In this document: one piece after another, positions 1 through 7,965 of the stretch
Numbering within the stretch: the stretch's first letter is position 1
Layout of the letters: every line of letters begins with the position of its first letter
Origin: Flavobacterium fluviale
GTDB taxonomy: Bacteria; Bacteroidota; Bacteroidia; Flavobacteriales; Flavobacteriaceae
Direction: 5' to 3'
Length of the DNA: 64,000 nucleotides
Assembly (NCBI RefSeq): GCF_003312915.1
Contig: NZ_CP030261.1
Coordinates: forward strand, 62,001 to 126,000
Notes under the pieces: model-generated
Databases searched by the model: none
Seen by the model: the letters and a program-made list of their open reading frames with translations, nothing else
Told to the model about the DNA's origin: nothing
Translations under genes and position numbers: made by a program

Positions 1-924
1 AAACTCCTCGGGAATTTGTTTCATACAGCCAAAATCTAAAGCAATTAGCTGATTTTGATCATTTACTAAAAAATTACCTGGATGCGGATCTGCGTGAACT
101 TTTCGTAAAACGTGAACTTGGTACATGTAAAAGTCCCAAAGCGCCTGCCCTATTTTGTCGCCAACTTCCTGATCTGTATTTTTAGCCGTAAATTCAGAAA
201 GATGAATTCCTGTCATCCAATCCATTGTGATAATTTTCTCTGATGAAAACTCTGGATAGTAATTCGGAAAAATGATGTTTTCGATTTTATTACATGCATC
301 AACAACTTCCTGACTTTGTTTCAATTCTAATAAATAATTGGTTTCTTCAATAAGTTTATCTTCAACTTCCTTGAAATATTTATCAGAGTCTTTTCCTTGC
401 AGATTAAACATTCTAATTGCAATAGGTTTTACCAAAGCTAAATCTGATGAAATACTGTCGGCAACTCCAGGATATTGAATTTTAACTGCCAGTTTCTTTT
501 CATTTTTCTTAGCCAAATGCACTTGGCCAATACTTGCCGCGTTTACAGAATTTGGATTGAATTCGTCGAAGATTTCATAAGGTGTTTTACCAAAATTATT
601 CTTGAACGTTTTTAAAACCAAAGGTGCAGAAAGCGGCGGTACTGAAAATTGAGACAATGAGAATTTCTCCACATAAGCCTGAGGCAGAAAATTCTTGTCC
701 ATACTTAACATTTGCGCGACTTTAAGCGCGCTTCCTTTTAAGCTTTTAAGGCCGTCGTAAATATCTTCGGCGTTATTTTCGTTTAGTTTATCTCGGGTTA
801 AATCTGGGTTGACTATTTTTTCAGCATAATGCTTTACATAGTTTACCCCAATTTTGGCTCCAGTTTGAACCAGCTTTCCAGCTCTTTCTATTTTTGAAGT
901 TGGAATATAATCGATTGTTTTCAT
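1..924 (-). CDS. ABC1/AarF-family kinase-like protein (partial)
   Basis: The reading frame is open from its ATG (complement of 922-924) to the window edge, giving 308 N-terminal residues; the C-terminus lies outside. Motifs of the ABC1/UbiB/ADCK atypical kinase family are visible: KGSALKVAQ near residues 63-71, AASIGQVH at 129-136, HADPHPGNF at 277-285 and the metal-binding LDFG at 296-299. Members support isoprenoid-quinone or lipid metabolism at membranes; the substrate of this one is unknown. Its ATG overlaps the stop of the upstream TetR gene by one base (TAATG), so the two are almost surely co-transcribed and translationally coupled. Confidence 0.92.
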   Translation of the reverse strand, partial: MKTIDYIPTSKIERAGKLVQTGAKIGVNYVKHYAEKIVNPDLTRDKLNENNAEDIYDGLKSLKGSALKVAQMLSMDKNFLPQAYVEKFSLSQFSVPPLSAPLVLKTFKNNFGKTPYEIFDEFNPNSVNAASIGQVHLAKKNEKKLAVKIQYPGVADSISSDLALVKPIAIRMFNLQGKDSDKYFKEVEDKLIEETNYLLELKQSQEVVDACNKIENIIFPNYYPEFSSEKIITMDWMTGIHLSEFTAKNTDQEVGDKIGQALWDFYMYQVHVLRKVHADPHPGNFLVNDQNQLIALDFGCMKQIPEEF

Positions 925-1583
925 TATCTGCTGTGTATTTTTTCTTTAAATAGAAATTTTCCAAAATCTATTAAATGATTCATTGGGGCAACATTCATTA
1001 ATTCAAATGATGCATTAACTGATTTTTCGATAAAAATGTCTGTTTTTTCAAAAGCAGCAGATTCATCTTCCATCCAAAATTTAATCGTCAGCATTAATTG
1101 CAGCCAAGCCGATTCCTGAATAGCTTTTTCTTGAAATTTTTGAAATTTTTCTTGTTCTAATCTATAATCATCCGTTAGAATTTCCGAAACATAATTTTTA
1201 AAATTTTCTCTAAGAGCAGTCAGCTGTACTAAATTTTTAAGCGGATTTCTATCAATTTTAAGCGTCTGTAAAACGTAACTTCGATTTGCGGTTAAAATTT
1301 CGAAAAATGTAAAGTAGAAACTCAGCATTTTGTTCTTCATATCATACTGCTGATACTCTTCATTTTTATGAAGCAGATTAACCGTATTTTCAAAAAACAT
1401 CCTGAAAATTTCTTTTTCTAAACCTTCTAATGTTCCAAAAAAGGAATAAAACTCAGCTTCGGTAAAATCATTTTCTTTCGCAAAATGATAAACGGATTTT
1501 GGTTTTTGACCTTTTTCCAAAACCTCATCCATATATTTTGAAACGATATCATCTTTGGTTATTCTCTGTTTATTAGTCTCCAT
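924..1583 (-). CDS. TetR-family transcriptional regulator
   Basis: This 219-residue protein has the TetR/AcrR layout: an N-terminal three-helix HTH domain (about residues 8-60) ending in the typical aromatic-rich YSFFGTLEGLEKEIF stretch, and a helical ligand domain behind it. The ligand is unknown. It overlaps the ABC1 kinase gene by one base, so the kinase-like protein is its likely first target together with itself. An inverted repeat in the divergent promoter region (1620-1651) is a possible operator. The DNA-binding helix is less canonical than in TetR itself, which is usual in this flavobacterial subgroup. Confidence 0.85.
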   Translation of the reverse strand: METNKQRITKDDIVSKYMDEVLEKGQKPKSVYHFAKENDFTEAEFYSFFGTLEGLEKEIFRMFFENTVNLLHKNEEYQQYDMKNKMLSFYFTFFEILTANRSYVLQTLKIDRNPLKNLVQLTALRENFKNYVSEILTDDYRLEQEKFQKFQEKAIQESAWLQLMLTIKFWMEDESAAFEKTDIFIEKSVNASFELMNVAPMNHLIDFGKFLFKEKIHSR

Positions 1584-1607
1584 TTTATTAAAATTTAGAA
1601 TTTGCCA

Positions 1608-1651
1608 TAAAGGTAAACATTGTTTAAGTACCTTTACTAATCCTTAAACAA
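1608..1651. promoter_or_regulatory. Divergent promoter with nested inverted repeats
   Basis: Between the TetR gene and the epimerase gene lie two nested perfect inverted repeats: TAAAGGTA (1608-1615) with TACCTTTA (1629-1636), and TTGTTTAAG (1620-1628) with CTTAAACAA (1643-1651). The TACCTTT words resemble the Bacteroidota -7 element in both directions. The 9-bp repeat is a plausible TetR operator; this is inference. Confidence 0.45.
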
Positions 1652-1681
1652 TATACACTGTTAAATATATTATAAACTATT

Positions 1682-2593
1682 ATGGCTCAAAATGTTCTCT
1701 TAACCGGCGGAAGCGGATTCATTGGAAAACACTTAACAGATATGCTTCTGGAAGCTGGATATTCCGTGTCAATTTTGAGTCGGTCTGAAAGAGAAAGCTC
1801 CGAAGCAATTACCTATTATAAATGGGATTTAAATAAAAATTATATTGACGAAAATGCTGTTCTTAATGCAGATTATATTATTCATCTTGCTGGCGAAGGA
1901 ATTGTTGAAAAACGATGGACAGCAAAAAGAAAAAAAGATATTCTAGATAGCCGTATCAAACCAATTGATCTCATTTTTTCGGTCTTAGAAAAAAACAATA
2001 AAAAACTGAATGCTTTTGTTTCTGCTTCGGCAGTTGGAATTTACGGCGCTGTGACCAGTCATAAAATATGTACTGAAAATACGCCGCCGGCAAATGACTT
2101 TTTAGGCACTACGTGTCAAAAATGGGAAAGCGCTGTGGACAAAATTGGTTCATTGGGAATTAGAACTGTAAAAATACGAACTGGAATAGTTTTAGGAAAA
2201 GACGAAGGTTTTCTAAAAAAAATGATTCCGACTTTTAAATCTGGATTTGGTGCAGTTCTTGGATCTGGAAAACAATATCTCCCATGGATTCATATTGATG
2301 ATTTATGCAGGATTTATTTAAAAAGCATCGAAGATGAAAAGCTGGAAGGTCCATATAATGCCTGTATAACAGATAACACGACAAACTCAAGATTTTCTAA
2401 AACGCTTGCCAATTTGTTTGGTTATTCTATTTGGCTTCCTAAAGTTCCGCCTTTTTTACTTAAACTTTTCTTGGGCGAAATGAGCCAAGCGGTACTAACT
2501 GGGCAGCGCGTTTCTTCGGAAAAAATTCAGCAGACTGGTTTTGAATTTCGGTTTACAGATTTAGAAAAGACACTCATAAATTGTATCAAATAA
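1682..2593 (+). CDS. TIGR01777-family NAD(P)-binding epimerase-like protein
   Basis: The 303-residue protein starts with the Rossmann glycine motif LTGGSGFIGKHL (residues 7-18) of extended short-chain dehydrogenases. It carries IHLAGE and SASAVGIYG segments typical of the TIGR01777/SDR39U1 branch and ends with the DUF1731-type tail (LPKVPPFLLKL and following residues). Homologues are annotated as sugar-nucleotide epimerase-like or cell-division-inhibitor-like (YfcH), but no reaction is firmly known. The gene is alone on its strand, divergent from the TetR-ABC1 pair, and ends two bases before the stop of the convergent YceI gene, so no room exists for a terminator between them. Confidence 0.9.
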   Translation: MAQNVLLTGGSGFIGKHLTDMLLEAGYSVSILSRSERESSEAITYYKWDLNKNYIDENAVLNADYIIHLAGEGIVEKRWTAKRKKDILDSRIKPIDLIFSVLEKNNKKLNAFVSASAVGIYGAVTSHKICTENTPPANDFLGTTCQKWESAVDKIGSLGIRTVKIRTGIVLGKDEGFLKKMIPTFKSGFGAVLGSGKQYLPWIHIDDLCRIYLKSIEDEKLEGPYNACITDNTTNSRFSKTLANLFGYSIWLPKVPPFLLKLFLGEMSQAVLTGQRVSSEKIQQTGFEFRFTDLEKTLINCIK

Positions 2594-2595
2594 TA

Positions 2596-3165
2596 TTATT
2601 TCAAAGTTGCATACATGATTTCGTCACTGCGAACAACACCGGTCAATCCTGTATTGGCAGTTTTAGCAATTTTAGAAGCAACCGAACTCGGAATTTGAAT
2701 ATTGAAATCTGAAACAGATATTGGAAAATCTGAAATTACCTGAATCCCGTCTGCAACTTTTTTAATCATAGCATTTACCACAATTTCTTTATATTTTCCT
2801 CTTAAATACAGTTTTCCTTTTATTTGGTATTGCTTTTCGATGTCGGTAATATCTTTTAAATCAAATTTCTCAATTTTGCCTTTAAATACAGCTTTAGGAT
2901 AACGTCGGCTTTCCATATAATTTTCGTTAAAATGATCTTGCATCATATCCAGCTTAAAACGAAAATCTTTGATCATTACAGTACAAATAAAAGTACTTGT
3001 TTTAGGTTCCAGCAAAATTGCAACTTGTCTATTAACTGCTTTTATTTCCTCGAAAAAAGGAACAGAGGCTTCAAAATTTACCGTACCTGTACTGGTAAAA
3101 AATTTGTCTTGAGCGAGAACAGAAAAGGCAGTAAAAAATAAAAATAATAAGGTAGTTGTTTTCAT
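2596..3165 (-). CDS. YceI-family periplasmic protein
   Basis: This 189-residue protein has a signal peptide (about residues 1-18, ending VLAQ) and the YceI fold pattern: TGTVNFEASVPF early, KGKLYLRGK in the middle and a C-terminal strand series. YceI proteins are lipocalin-like barrels that bind polyisoprenoid or fatty chains in the periplasm. The bound lipid here cannot be told from sequence. It stands alone on the minus strand, separated from the VOC gene upstream by 239 bases that include a hairpin terminator for that gene. Confidence 0.88.
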   Translation of the reverse strand: MKTTTLLFLFFTAFSVLAQDKFFTSTGTVNFEASVPFFEEIKAVNRQVAILLEPKTSTFICTVMIKDFRFKLDMMQDHFNENYMESRRYPKAVFKGKIEKFDLKDITDIEKQYQIKGKLYLRGKYKEIVVNAMIKKVADGIQVISDFPISVSDFNIQIPSSVASKIAKTANTGLTGVVRSDEIMYATLK

Positions 3166-3273
3166 AATCGTCTACGTTTAAACAATTATGTCATTCAATA
3201 ATTGCGGTTAATAGAAAGTGAAAAAAAATCTGATTAACTAGAAAAATCGAACGGCAGTTATTCAGTGAAAAAA

Positions 3274-3315
3274 AAATTTCGTAACCAAATGATCACATTT
3301 AAAGTTACGAAATTT
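3274..3315 (-). terminator. Rho-independent terminator after the VOC gene
   Basis: A perfect 12-bp inverted repeat (AAATTTCGTAAC with GTTACGAAATTT) is followed on the minus strand by a run of T. It sits downstream of the VOC gene and upstream of YceI. Confidence 0.7.
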
Positions 3316-3404
3316 CGATAAGCAAAGTTCTAGAACTAATGCTAAATATTTGTGAATGTTTTTAAAAGTAAAATGTCCTCATGGGATGCAAAATGTCCTG
3401 AAAA

Positions 3405-3800
3405 CTACATTTTTACTTCCGTACAGATTTCAATCAAAAATCCATTTAAGTCTCTTACATACGCCACAACTTGCCCCCAAGGTTTCTCTACAGGTTCTGC
3501 AACCATTAAAGCTCCAAAAGAAGTTGCTTTTTGTAAAACTTCTGGAACATTTTCGACAATAAAACCTATTTCTATTGCAAAAGGCTTATCTTCTAAACTG
3601 CTTTCTATAAAACCTTCTTTTAGATTTTGCGATGCCAGCTTTTTTGACGCAAACGAAAGTGTTGTTTCGCCAGTAATTAATTCGCCGTAATCGTTATCAG
3701 TACTTATAAATTTCCTTGAGAATCCAAATGCATTTTCATAAAATGCCAATGCCTCTTCGACATCTTCAACGTACAAAATTGTATATCCAAACTTTATCAT
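3405..3800 (-). CDS. VOC-family (glyoxalase/bleomycin-resistance fold) protein
   Basis: This 131-residue single-domain protein matches the vicinal oxygen chelate fold: an opening strand and helix with VEDVEEALAFYENAFG, a central AIEIGFIVENVPEVLQKA repeat, and the closing WGQVVAYVRDLNGFLIEICTE. It is the length of one two-module VOC subunit, which normally dimerises. Substrate and metal are unknown. There is no functional link to its neighbours. An open frame on the opposite strand inside it is a shadow. Confidence 0.88.
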   Translation of the reverse strand: MIKFGYTILYVEDVEEALAFYENAFGFSRKFISTDNDYGELITGETTLSFASKKLASQNLKEGFIESSLEDKPFAIEIGFIVENVPEVLQKATSFGALMVAEPVEKPWGQVVAYVRDLNGFLIEICTEVKM

Positions 3801-3839
3801 GTTTTCTTTATTTAATGTATTATATAAATATAAGAAAAA

Positions 3840-4388
3840 TTAGCTGATTTCTAGAAGGACATTGTATTTTTCTAAACTGGCTAAATCTTCGATAGAGTTT
3901 ATATTGGTAAGTTTTTCATGCTCTTCGACTTCTCTTCTAACTTCGATATGTTTAATCGCTTTTCTAAAACGGCGGACTTCTTGCAGATTTGACAAAATTA
4001 ACCCGGGAACCTGAACACTTTTTCCTTCTTTATCTTTGGCAACCATTGTAAAATAAGAGGAGTTACAATGTTTTACAACTCCTGTCTGAATATTTTCTGC
4101 TTCTACACGAATCCCAACAATCATCGAACTTCTTCCCACATAATTTACAGAAGCTTTCATGGTTACTAATTCTCCAACTTCAATCGGTTTTAGAAAGTTT
4201 ACCGTATCGACAGAAGCCGTTACGCAATAATTACCGCTGAATTTTGATGCCGAAGCAAAAGCAATTTGATCTAATAATTGTAAAATATATCCTCCGTGAA
4301 TTTTACCGCTGAAATTGGTATGCGATGGCAGCATTAATTCTGATATGCTGATTTTGGAGGAAGAAACTGGTTTAAAATCTGTAGTCAT
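3840..4388 (-). CDS. Acyl-CoA thioesterase, hotdog fold
   Basis: The 182-residue protein has the hotdog-thioesterase signature GKIHGGYILQLLDQIAFAS, with the central helix following it, and the VDTVNFLKPIEVGELV strand typical of the YciA/BACH-type acyl-CoA hydrolases. It should cleave acyl-CoA to free fatty acid and CoA in the cytoplasm. The frame extends 14 codons further upstream to 4430, but the ATG at 4388 gives the usual family start (MTTDFKPV), so I chose that. Chain-length preference is unknown. Confidence 0.87.
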   Translation of the reverse strand: MTTDFKPVSSSKISISELMLPSHTNFSGKIHGGYILQLLDQIAFASASKFSGNYCVTASVDTVNFLKPIEVGELVTMKASVNYVGRSSMIVGIRVEAENIQTGVVKHCNSSYFTMVAKDKEGKSVQVPGLILSNLQEVRRFRKAIKHIEVRREVEEHEKLTNINSIEDLASLEKYNVLLEIS

Positions 4389-4447
4389 GTTTTTGTTTTT
4401 TGGAAATTGTGTTATTATCTTTTTAAACACATAGAGTCGTAGTTTTT

Positions 4448-4500
4448 TTTATAGTTAGAAAAGGCGTTTCGTTTTTTTAGCCTTTCTGATACAAAAACAA
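4448..4500 (-). terminator. Probable terminator after rmuC
   Basis: On the minus strand the words AGAAAGGC and GCCTTTTCT form an imperfect hairpin just after rmuC, followed by an A/T-rich tract. It separates rmuC from the thioesterase gene. Confidence 0.4.
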
Positions 4501-4532
4501 AGCTTATATCTCTATTTGTTTAATTATTTCTC

Positions 4533-5906
4533 TTAATTCAACAATTCATTTTCATCTGAATTTAATGCTCTTGCAATTATATTCTCCGGAAGGGATTTCT
4601 TGGCTTTTGCTCCCATTTTTTTTAATCTTTCTACGCTTGTAATCAAGTTTCCTTTTCCATCGACTAATTTGTTCATTGCGCTTTCGTATTCTGTTTTGGT
4701 GTCTTTTATTTTATTTCCAATTCGGACTAAATCAGAAACAAAACCTTCAAATTTATCGTATAATGCGCCGGCTTGTCTCGCAATCTCAAAAGCATTTTCC
4801 TGCTGTTTTTGATTGCTCCACATGCTGTCTATTGTTCTTAAAGTAGCGAGCAGTGTACTTGGCGTAACAATTACAATATTTCGATCGAATGCTTTGGTAT
4901 ATAAAGCCGGATCTTCGTTTAAAGCAATCGCAAAAGCGGGTTCCATCGGAATAAATAACAGCACAAAGTCTGGACTTTCTATTTGATATAAATCGTGATA
5001 ATTTTTACTGCCAAGCTGTTCGACGTGTCTTCTAATAGAATTGACATGCTCTTTTAGATACTCTATTTTTAAAAGCTCCGATTCTTCGTTAATCCATTTT
5101 TCATAAGCCGCCAGTGAAACTTTAGAATCGACAATCATTTTTTTACCGTCAGGAAGATTGATTACAACATCTGGAAAAACACGATTTCCTTCACTGTTCG
5201 TAAAACTCTGCTGTACTTCATATTCTCGTCCTTTTTCTAATCCCGATTTTTCTAAAACGCGTTCTAAAACCAATTCGCCCCAATTTCCCTGCATTTTACT
5301 GTCGCCTTTTAGTGCTTTGGTCAGATTTAAAGTTTCTTTACTCATTTGAGCATTCATTTCACTTAAACCTAAAATTTGCTGGCGGAGTGCGGCGTGGTAA
5401 TCGATACTTTCTTTATGGGTCTGGTCTACTTTTTGCTCAAAAACATGAATTTTATCCTGAAGCGGCAAAAGAATATTTTTCATGTTCTCGCTGTTCTGTT
5501 CGGTAAATTTAGCCGATTTTTCTTCGAGGATTTTATTGGCTAAGTTTTCAAATTCTTTGGTGAATTTTTCCTGAAGTTCGTTGATCTCATTTTTTTGTTC
5601 TTTATGACGTTCCCATAAATTTTCGAAATCGACTTCTTTTTTAGAAAGCTGAATGGCCAGACTGTCTTTCTCTGTACGAATGTTTTCTTTCTCAAAATTG
5701 AGCAGCTGTATTTGCTTTTGAAAATAATTTTTTTCGTTGTCAAATTGCTCTTTCTGCATTTGCATCTGACTGTTTAGAGCATTCAATCTCTCTTCAGCAA
5801 TTGCTTTTTCAGACTGAAATTTTGATCCAGAAAGCATTTTACCTAAGTATATTCCAACAAAAAGCGCTACAACAAAACCCAATAAAAATGGTAGATAATC
5901 AGACAT
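4533..5906 (-). CDS. rmuC: RmuC-family protein
   Basis: At 457 residues this has the full RmuC architecture: an N-terminal membrane anchor (about residues 4-22), a long coiled coil (about 30-150), and the conserved core with GNWGELVLERVL (207-214 and on) and PDVVINLPDGKKMIVDSKVS (245-264), a PD-(D/E)XK-like nuclease pattern. RmuC limits DNA inversions and recombination at short repeats and has recently been tied to restriction of foreign DNA, but its exact substrate remains uncertain. It is a single gene with its own upstream region and a hairpin after its stop. Confidence 0.93.
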   Translation of the reverse strand: MSDYLPFLLGFVVALFVGIYLGKMLSGSKFQSEKAIAEERLNALNSQMQMQKEQFDNEKNYFQKQIQLLNFEKENIRTEKDSLAIQLSKKEVDFENLWERHKEQKNEINELQEKFTKEFENLANKILEEKSAKFTEQNSENMKNILLPLQDKIHVFEQKVDQTHKESIDYHAALRQQILGLSEMNAQMSKETLNLTKALKGDSKMQGNWGELVLERVLEKSGLEKGREYEVQQSFTNSEGNRVFPDVVINLPDGKKMIVDSKVSLAAYEKWINEESELLKIEYLKEHVNSIRRHVEQLGSKNYHDLYQIESPDFVLLFIPMEPAFAIALNEDPALYTKAFDRNIVIVTPSTLLATLRTIDSMWSNQKQQENAFEIARQAGALYDKFEGFVSDLVRIGNKIKDTKTEYESAMNKLVDGKGNLITSVERLKKMGAKAKKSLPENIIARALNSDENELLN

Positions 5907-6089
5907 AACTAAGTTTATTTTACGTAAAAGTACGCAATAATACGTAGTACTTAGTTTTTAAAATAGAAATTTCACGAATTCATTATCAATTCAAACTAAA
6001 CCAACATTTTAATTTAAAAAAAATAAATGTTCAACGCAACCTTTTTTTAAAAGTGTTATCTACAAAATATAAACCTATTAAAATAAATT

Positions 6090-6956
6090 ATGAAAAAATT
6101 AATGTTGAGCTTATTTATAGCTTTTGGAATTACTGCATGCTCCCTTAACGATGACACCAAATACGTTGAGTGCGGGGTTAATGCACTTGTAGAATTTACT
6201 GGATTTCCTTTTTTATGTAATTACAGTATAAAAACTCCACAAACCTCTCCGGCTGTTGCAGTAGTAGCATCTCAGGAAAAAATGAATGATTTATTTACTA
6301 AGCATGAAAATAGCTGCCCAGTTGCCAGCGACCCTAATATAGACTTTACAAAACAATTTTTAGTTGGAATTTTTGCTGGTGTTAAACCTACCAGCGGTTA
6401 TGCAATTAAAATTACTTCGATCGTAGAAAATAATTGCGAGATCATTGTTAACTATTACGAAAAAACTCCTGCAGCCGGCGAAAACGTATCACAAACCCCA
6501 ACTTACCCATCGGATTTTGTCTTAATTCCAAGAACAACAAAAGGTTTCATTTTTATCAAAACAAATGAAAGCAGCGATAATATGGTAATTGGATCGTTCA
6601 GCAATGACTGTACTGGTGCAGATTGTCAAAAATTCTTCCAAATTAACGATTTCAATATTTTAAAATTCTTAAACGTTGCTGCTGGACAGTACGACTTTGG
6701 TCAATATAAATATACTCCAACTATAAAAAGAGGAGATTATACTTTATTTTTAAAAAGTGTACCTGCTGAGATTTTAGCTTTAAAAGGACAAACTAAAACT
6801 TATGGTACGCCAAATGCGGCAGGTGTTTACTTTGAATTACGTCAAGGAATAAATGTTACTAAAGTTTATATTGACAACAATGATACTGAGGATCAAAGTG
6901 CAGAAATAAAAACATTCAAAAAAGCGATTCAAGAAAAAATTACAAGCTTAAAATAA
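6090..6956 (+). CDS. Lipoprotein with PrcB_C-like domain
   Basis: A 288-residue lipoprotein: the signal ends in the lipobox ITAC (Cys17), followed by SLNDD, an acidic run like the flavobacterial surface-export signal. The middle (about residues 90-155) resembles the PrcB_C domain: FAGVKPTSGYAIKI, then a strand, then the YPSDFVLIPRT segment. PrcB is a partner of a treponemal protease, but the role of this domain elsewhere is unknown. The C-terminal 100 residues are not recognised. The next gene starts seven bases after the stop, so they form an operon. Confidence 0.7.
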   Translation: MKKLMLSLFIAFGITACSLNDDTKYVECGVNALVEFTGFPFLCNYSIKTPQTSPAVAVVASQEKMNDLFTKHENSCPVASDPNIDFTKQFLVGIFAGVKPTSGYAIKITSIVENNCEIIVNYYEKTPAAGENVSQTPTYPSDFVLIPRTTKGFIFIKTNESSDNMVIGSFSNDCTGADCQKFFQINDFNILKFLNVAAGQYDFGQYKYTPTIKRGDYTLFLKSVPAEILALKGQTKTYGTPNAAGVYFELRQGINVTKVYIDNNDTEDQSAEIKTFKKAIQEKITSLK

Positions 6957-6963
6957 TTTAATC

Positions 6964-7362
6964 ATGAGAAAACTCTTTTTATCTTTTACTGCTTTATTTC
7001 TTTTAACTAGTTTTTATTCATTAGATACAACTAAAGTAAATAACAGTACAATTTTAAACACTTGGATTTGGGAAAAATCTGTATGCGGCGGTAAAAACCC
7101 TTATGTGGCGACACCAAAAACTATTGGTTTTACCAAGAAAATAATTTTTACTCCAGATGGAAGAGTGATCACTTATAAAAACAATGTTGAAATTAGAATC
7201 AGCCCTTATAAGATAGAAAAAGGCATAGGATATATTGATCAGTCAGAACATGATCTAATTACGTTTGAAGGCAAAACTTACGTAATAGAAAACCTTGACA
7301 ATCAAAACTTAACAATTGTAAGCAATAACCAAGACGCAGCTCGTACTATTTTTAAAAGATAG
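6964..7362 (+). CDS. Small secreted protein, lipocalin-like
   Basis: This 132-residue protein has a signal peptide (about residues 1-18, no lipobox) and a mature part of predicted strands with the pattern NTWIWEKSVCGG, IIFTPDGRVITY and YVIENLDNQNLTIV. That order (WxWxxS, then FxxDGxxxxY, then LxIxxL) is like the small lipocalin-like domains common in Bacteroidota. No substrate can be named. It follows the PrcB_C-like lipoprotein by seven bases and probably shares its transcript. Confidence 0.6.
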   Translation: MRKLFLSFTALFLLTSFYSLDTTKVNNSTILNTWIWEKSVCGGKNPYVATPKTIGFTKKIIFTPDGRVITYKNNVEIRISPYKIEKGIGYIDQSEHDLITFEGKTYVIENLDNQNLTIVSNNQDAARTIFKR

Positions 7363-7382
7363 TTTTATAAGCTTTTTAGAAC

Positions 7383-7390
7383 TATTTTTG
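7383..7390 (+). promoter_or_regulatory. -7 element of the sigma-factor gene
   Basis: TATTTTTG matches the Bacteroidota TANNTTTG -7 element 24 bases before the proposed TTG start. A -33 TTG is not evident. The short leader supports a start at 7414 or 7450 but none further upstream. Confidence 0.4.
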
Positions 7391-7413
7391 CAAAACCAAA
7401 TAATACCACTTTT

Positions 7414-7965
7414 TTGAAAGACGAGTTAGAAAAATATATTAAACTGTGCATGAAAAATGACAGAGAGGGACAACTGAAAATTTATCAGTTGTTCTCTCCT
7501 GTTTTGTATGGTATCTGTTTGAAATATATGAAAAACGAAGATGATGCAAAAGATGTCTTTCAAGAAGCCTTTGTGATTGTCTTTCAGAAAATAAACCAGT
7601 ACAAATTTGAAGGAAGTTTTGAAGGATGGCTCAAACGGATTTTCATTAATAAGCTCATCGAAACTTTAAATAAAAAGAAAAAGGAGAGTTTCTTTTTAGA
7701 TGTTTTTGATCCTGATACTGATTTTATCGAAGAGGAAGAACTAGAAGCAATTCCCATCGAACAGGAAAAACTTCTAGAATATATTCGGGATTTACCAGAT
7801 CAATATCGAACGGTTTTTAACTTATATGTTTTTGAAAAAATGAAACACAAAGAAATAGCCGAATTATTAAAGATCTCCGAAGGAACATCAAAATCAAATT
7901 TAAATCGCGCCAAACATATTTTACAGAAGCGAATTTTGAGTATAAAAAATTTTAAGACAGCATGA
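7414..7965 (+). CDS. ECF-type RNA polymerase sigma factor
   Basis: The 183-residue protein has sigma region 2 (about residues 20-90, with EDDAKDVFQEAFVIVFQKI) and region 4 (about 120-178, with LPDQYRTVFNLYVFEKMKHKEIAELL as the HTH). It directs RNA polymerase to a private set of promoters. The start chosen is a TTG at 7414, because the family normally has the preceding KDELEKYIKLC helix; the first ATG is at 7450 and cannot be excluded. It overlaps the next gene by four bases (ATGA), which marks that gene as its membrane partner. Confidence 0.88.
   Translation: MKDELEKYIKLCMKNDREGQLKIYQLFSPVLYGICLKYMKNEDDAKDVFQEAFVIVFQKINQYKFEGSFEGWLKRIFINKLIETLNKKKKESFFLDVFDPDTDFIEEEELEAIPIEQEKLLEYIRDLPDQYRTVFNLYVFEKMKHKEIAELLKISEGTSKSNLNRAKHILQKRILSIKNFKTA

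Noticed and set aside
3352-3690. 112-codon plus-strand frame opposite the VOC gene
   Set aside because: It is the antisense shadow of a clear VOC-family protein and has no family-like motifs.
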